This document shows positions 62,268 to 64,000 of a DNA stretch of 64,000 bases, in pieces. How positions within the stretch are numbered: position 1 is the first letter of the stretch; every line of letters begins with the position of its first letter. The position numbers and the translations under genes are program-made. The DNA is taken from contig CALNVZ010000641.1 of assembly GCA_940671915.1 (NCBI GenBank), positions 37,151,803 through 37,215,802 on the forward strand, in the 5' to 3' direction. Source of the stretch: Paracentrotus lividus (taxonomy: Eukaryota > Echinodermata > Echinoidea > Camarodonta > Echinidae). Below the pieces are notes generated by a model that saw nothing but the letters and a program-made list of their open reading frames with translations, had not been told where the DNA came from and made no database searches.

Positions 62268-62660
62268 TTATCTATACCACGCATGGTTATTGCTAGAGTT
62301 ACTATAAGGGGATGTGATACCCGCCCCCCCCCCCTTCCCATTACAATCAAATGGTCAGCAGAAATTGAGTTTCGTTTGATTGTTGATAAATACCAGAATT
62401 GATAAAGTTTTAAATTTTCAACAGCTCTGAATGGAGAAACTATAATAAACACATGAAAAATGGGTATTTCTAAGGAAAAGGGATGTAATCCCCCCCCCCC
62501 TCCATTAAAATTTGACAGAAGATCTTCAATTAGAATTGGTTTGTTGATAAATACGAGAATTTATAAAGTTCTAAAATTTTCAACGACTCTGACTTGGGAG
62601 AAACTCTAATCCGCTTACAAATGCATGGGCATTGTTAGTGAGGGAATGCACCATTACCCT
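62239..62660 (+). repeat. Triplicated end of LSS exon 19 and start of the 3' UTR
   Basis: Three tandem units: CAACAGCTCTGACTGGGAGA (62241, coding), CAACAGCTCTGAATGGAGAA (62420) and CAACGACTCTGACTTGGGAG (62581). Each is followed by AACTMTA, an ATGG..ATTG/TTTC segment, GGGATG and (in the first two) a C run of 10-11. The second unit contains AATAAA (62444-62449), a possible poly(A) signal. Confidence 0.88.
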
Positions 62661-62923
62661 ATTAAACTTAATTTAAAAGATTACAGGCAGAATTTGTTAC
62701 CTTGTAATTTTTAGGCTAATTGAATGATCGGGATGGATTACATTTTATGTCACCAAATCTCTTGTATGTTACTTGCCCCCTCCAATTCTAGCAATGCCCC
62801 TAAAATAGATATAAATAGGTGATAATGATCAAAACGAGCATATTTGGAATTACATTTGAATTTAATTTTCATGGTTGATGTATAATTTTTGTCTGATAAG
62901 CAAAATTAATTAAGAGAGATTAA

Positions 62924-63549
62924 CCCTTTAGCACCTAAACCGCCCTAGACCGCCCCTCAGCTTACTCACTAAACCGCCCCAAAATGCCCTTGTTTTATGC
63001 GTACTGTACAGGCATGATTTTTCTCCGCGGATCCGCAGATTTCCGCCGATTTTGACTTTCTAAAAAAAAAAAAATTAAAAAAAAAAAAAAAAAAAAAAAA
63101 TTTTTTTTTTTTGCATGTACATTTTGCATGTACTCTCACTGTGTGTAGACTTGGAACACGAGACTGATTTAACGAAACTGCAGCCAAAGAAATCGTGAAA
63201 TTTCTATACCTAAAATTGCAAAATTTTCTGCGGGAGGGGGAACCCCCCTCCAGAGCCCACCCCCAGGAAGTTCGGTCGCTACGCTCCCTCACTGGTTACT
63301 ATTTTCCTCTTTTTTCAAAATTTCTCTGTCTCATGCCTGACTATAGTCATGATAATATAAAGAAGTATGTGATCAAACATAACGTTATTTGTTGTGCATT
63401 ACCCATGGGTTGTGTGCTGCCCGATTCTGCACAAAACAAGTATGTTTTACGAGTACTTCTTATTGGAAAACCCTGATGTATACACAGCACAACCCTTTCC
63501 GTTAGGGAGTAAGCTGACACTTTTCCTGCAGTCTCTAGGTGCTAAAGGG
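62924..63549. mobile_element. piggyBac-like MITE
   Basis: Inverted ends CCCTTTAGCACCTA / TAGGTGCTAAAGGG are flanked on both sides by TTAA (62920-62923, 63550-63553), the piggyBac target signature. 626 bp, no transposase. Contains a poly-A/poly-T block at 63062-63112. Confidence 0.85.
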
Positions 63550-63687
63550 TTAAGCATTTACAGTTTTATGGTGGGAAGCTGTAAAGTAAGTGGTCACAAT
63601 ATTATACTTAAATTTGTGGCCTTCAAAATTTATTTGGAACAAGATAAAATAAAGTATCAGATATTAAGTTGTTTTTCATGTACTGGG

Positions 63688-63832
63688 CAGGGGCCGCGGA
63701 GCGTTTTTGAAAGTGGAGGGGCTGAGCCAAAAGAGGGGGCTGAACAGGCTAAAAATCACAAATCTATGGTCATTTTTGCATTTTTGTACACGTTTGGTGC
63801 CCCCCCTAGCACCCCCGGCTCCACGGCCCCTG
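63688..63832. mobile_element. Small hAT-like MITE
   Basis: CAGGGGCCGCGGAGC (left) and CAGGGGCCGTGGAGC (right, inward) are inverted repeats with one mismatch, of the CAGGGG type seen in hAT elements. 145 bp. A clear 8-bp target duplication was not seen. The rest of 63554-64000 holds nothing recognised. Confidence 0.78.
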
Positions 63833-64000
63833 CTTGAAACTCAATGAATTTTGTCTTTATTTCCGCTGTTGAAGACTGTGCTTTATGAAGACCATTGTTT
63901 ACTTCATGGCCTGAACAGTATTATTTGCCAGAAGAAATCAATTATACAATTATGTATTTTGAGTAAAATACAAAATAGTGCAAAGTTCATTGTCAATCAC

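Noticed and set aside
62969-63837. 107- and 147-codon frames near the right edge
   Set aside because: They run through the piggyBac-like MITE, poly-A/T and the hAT-like MITE; no conserved protein pattern.

Overview
The window is animal genomic DNA, AT-rich and intron-rich, most likely from an echinoderm and probably a sea urchin. The reasons are a split gene for a canonical lanosterol synthase, a nested B-box/coiled-coil/propeller gene of the TRIM-like type that is greatly expanded in sea urchins, tRNA-derived SINEs, CR1/jockey-type LINEs, and many palindromic DNA elements. One run of 22 N (60686-60707) and many one-base indels in the repeats suggest a draft assembly partly filled with noisy long reads.

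One gene spans almost the whole window on the + strand. It is lanosterol synthase (LSS, oxidosqualene cyclase), with 19 coding exons from 2731 to 62267. Every exon boundary and phase fits. The spliced product is about 742 residues, close to the 732 of human LSS. It is complete except for two one-base lesions in exon 1. The catalytic Asp of the DCTAE motif and the Thr/Cys/Val trio typical of lanosterol-forming enzymes are present. Exons 1-10 lie in the first 13.6 kb. Intron 10 is 36.5 kb (13606-50144). Exons 11-19 lie in the last 12 kb.

Intron 10 is a nested territory. It holds an ancient segmental duplication (copy A about 14.3-29.3 kb, copy B about 37.3-48.7 kb, partial copy C about 30.4-31.3 kb). 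Copy A carries an intact antisense TRIM-like gene (22168-23985). Copy B carries its damaged paralogue (44847-46735). The copies differ by insertions, so each serves as an empty-site reference for the other. These insertions include fold-back TA-target elements, a hAT-like MITE, SINEs, a 1.76-kb TIR element and LINEs. Two damaged LINEs in the intron (35.6-32.8 kb minus; 40.2-43.66 kb plus) encode endonuclease and reverse transcriptase fragments.

The most unusual feature is that tandem duplications sit on LSS exon/intron junctions. Partial copies of exons 2, 8, 12 and 14, each with its splice acceptor, lie just upstream of the real exon. The 3' ends of exons 9 and 17 with their splice donors are amplified 16-fold and about 8-fold into 90-95 bp minisatellites. 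The stop-codon end of exon 19 is triplicated. Seven of 19 exons are affected.

No separate protein-coding gene was recognised outside LSS, the TRIM-like pair and the transposons. Most other open frames are low-complexity (CT, GAT, CA) or transposon pieces.
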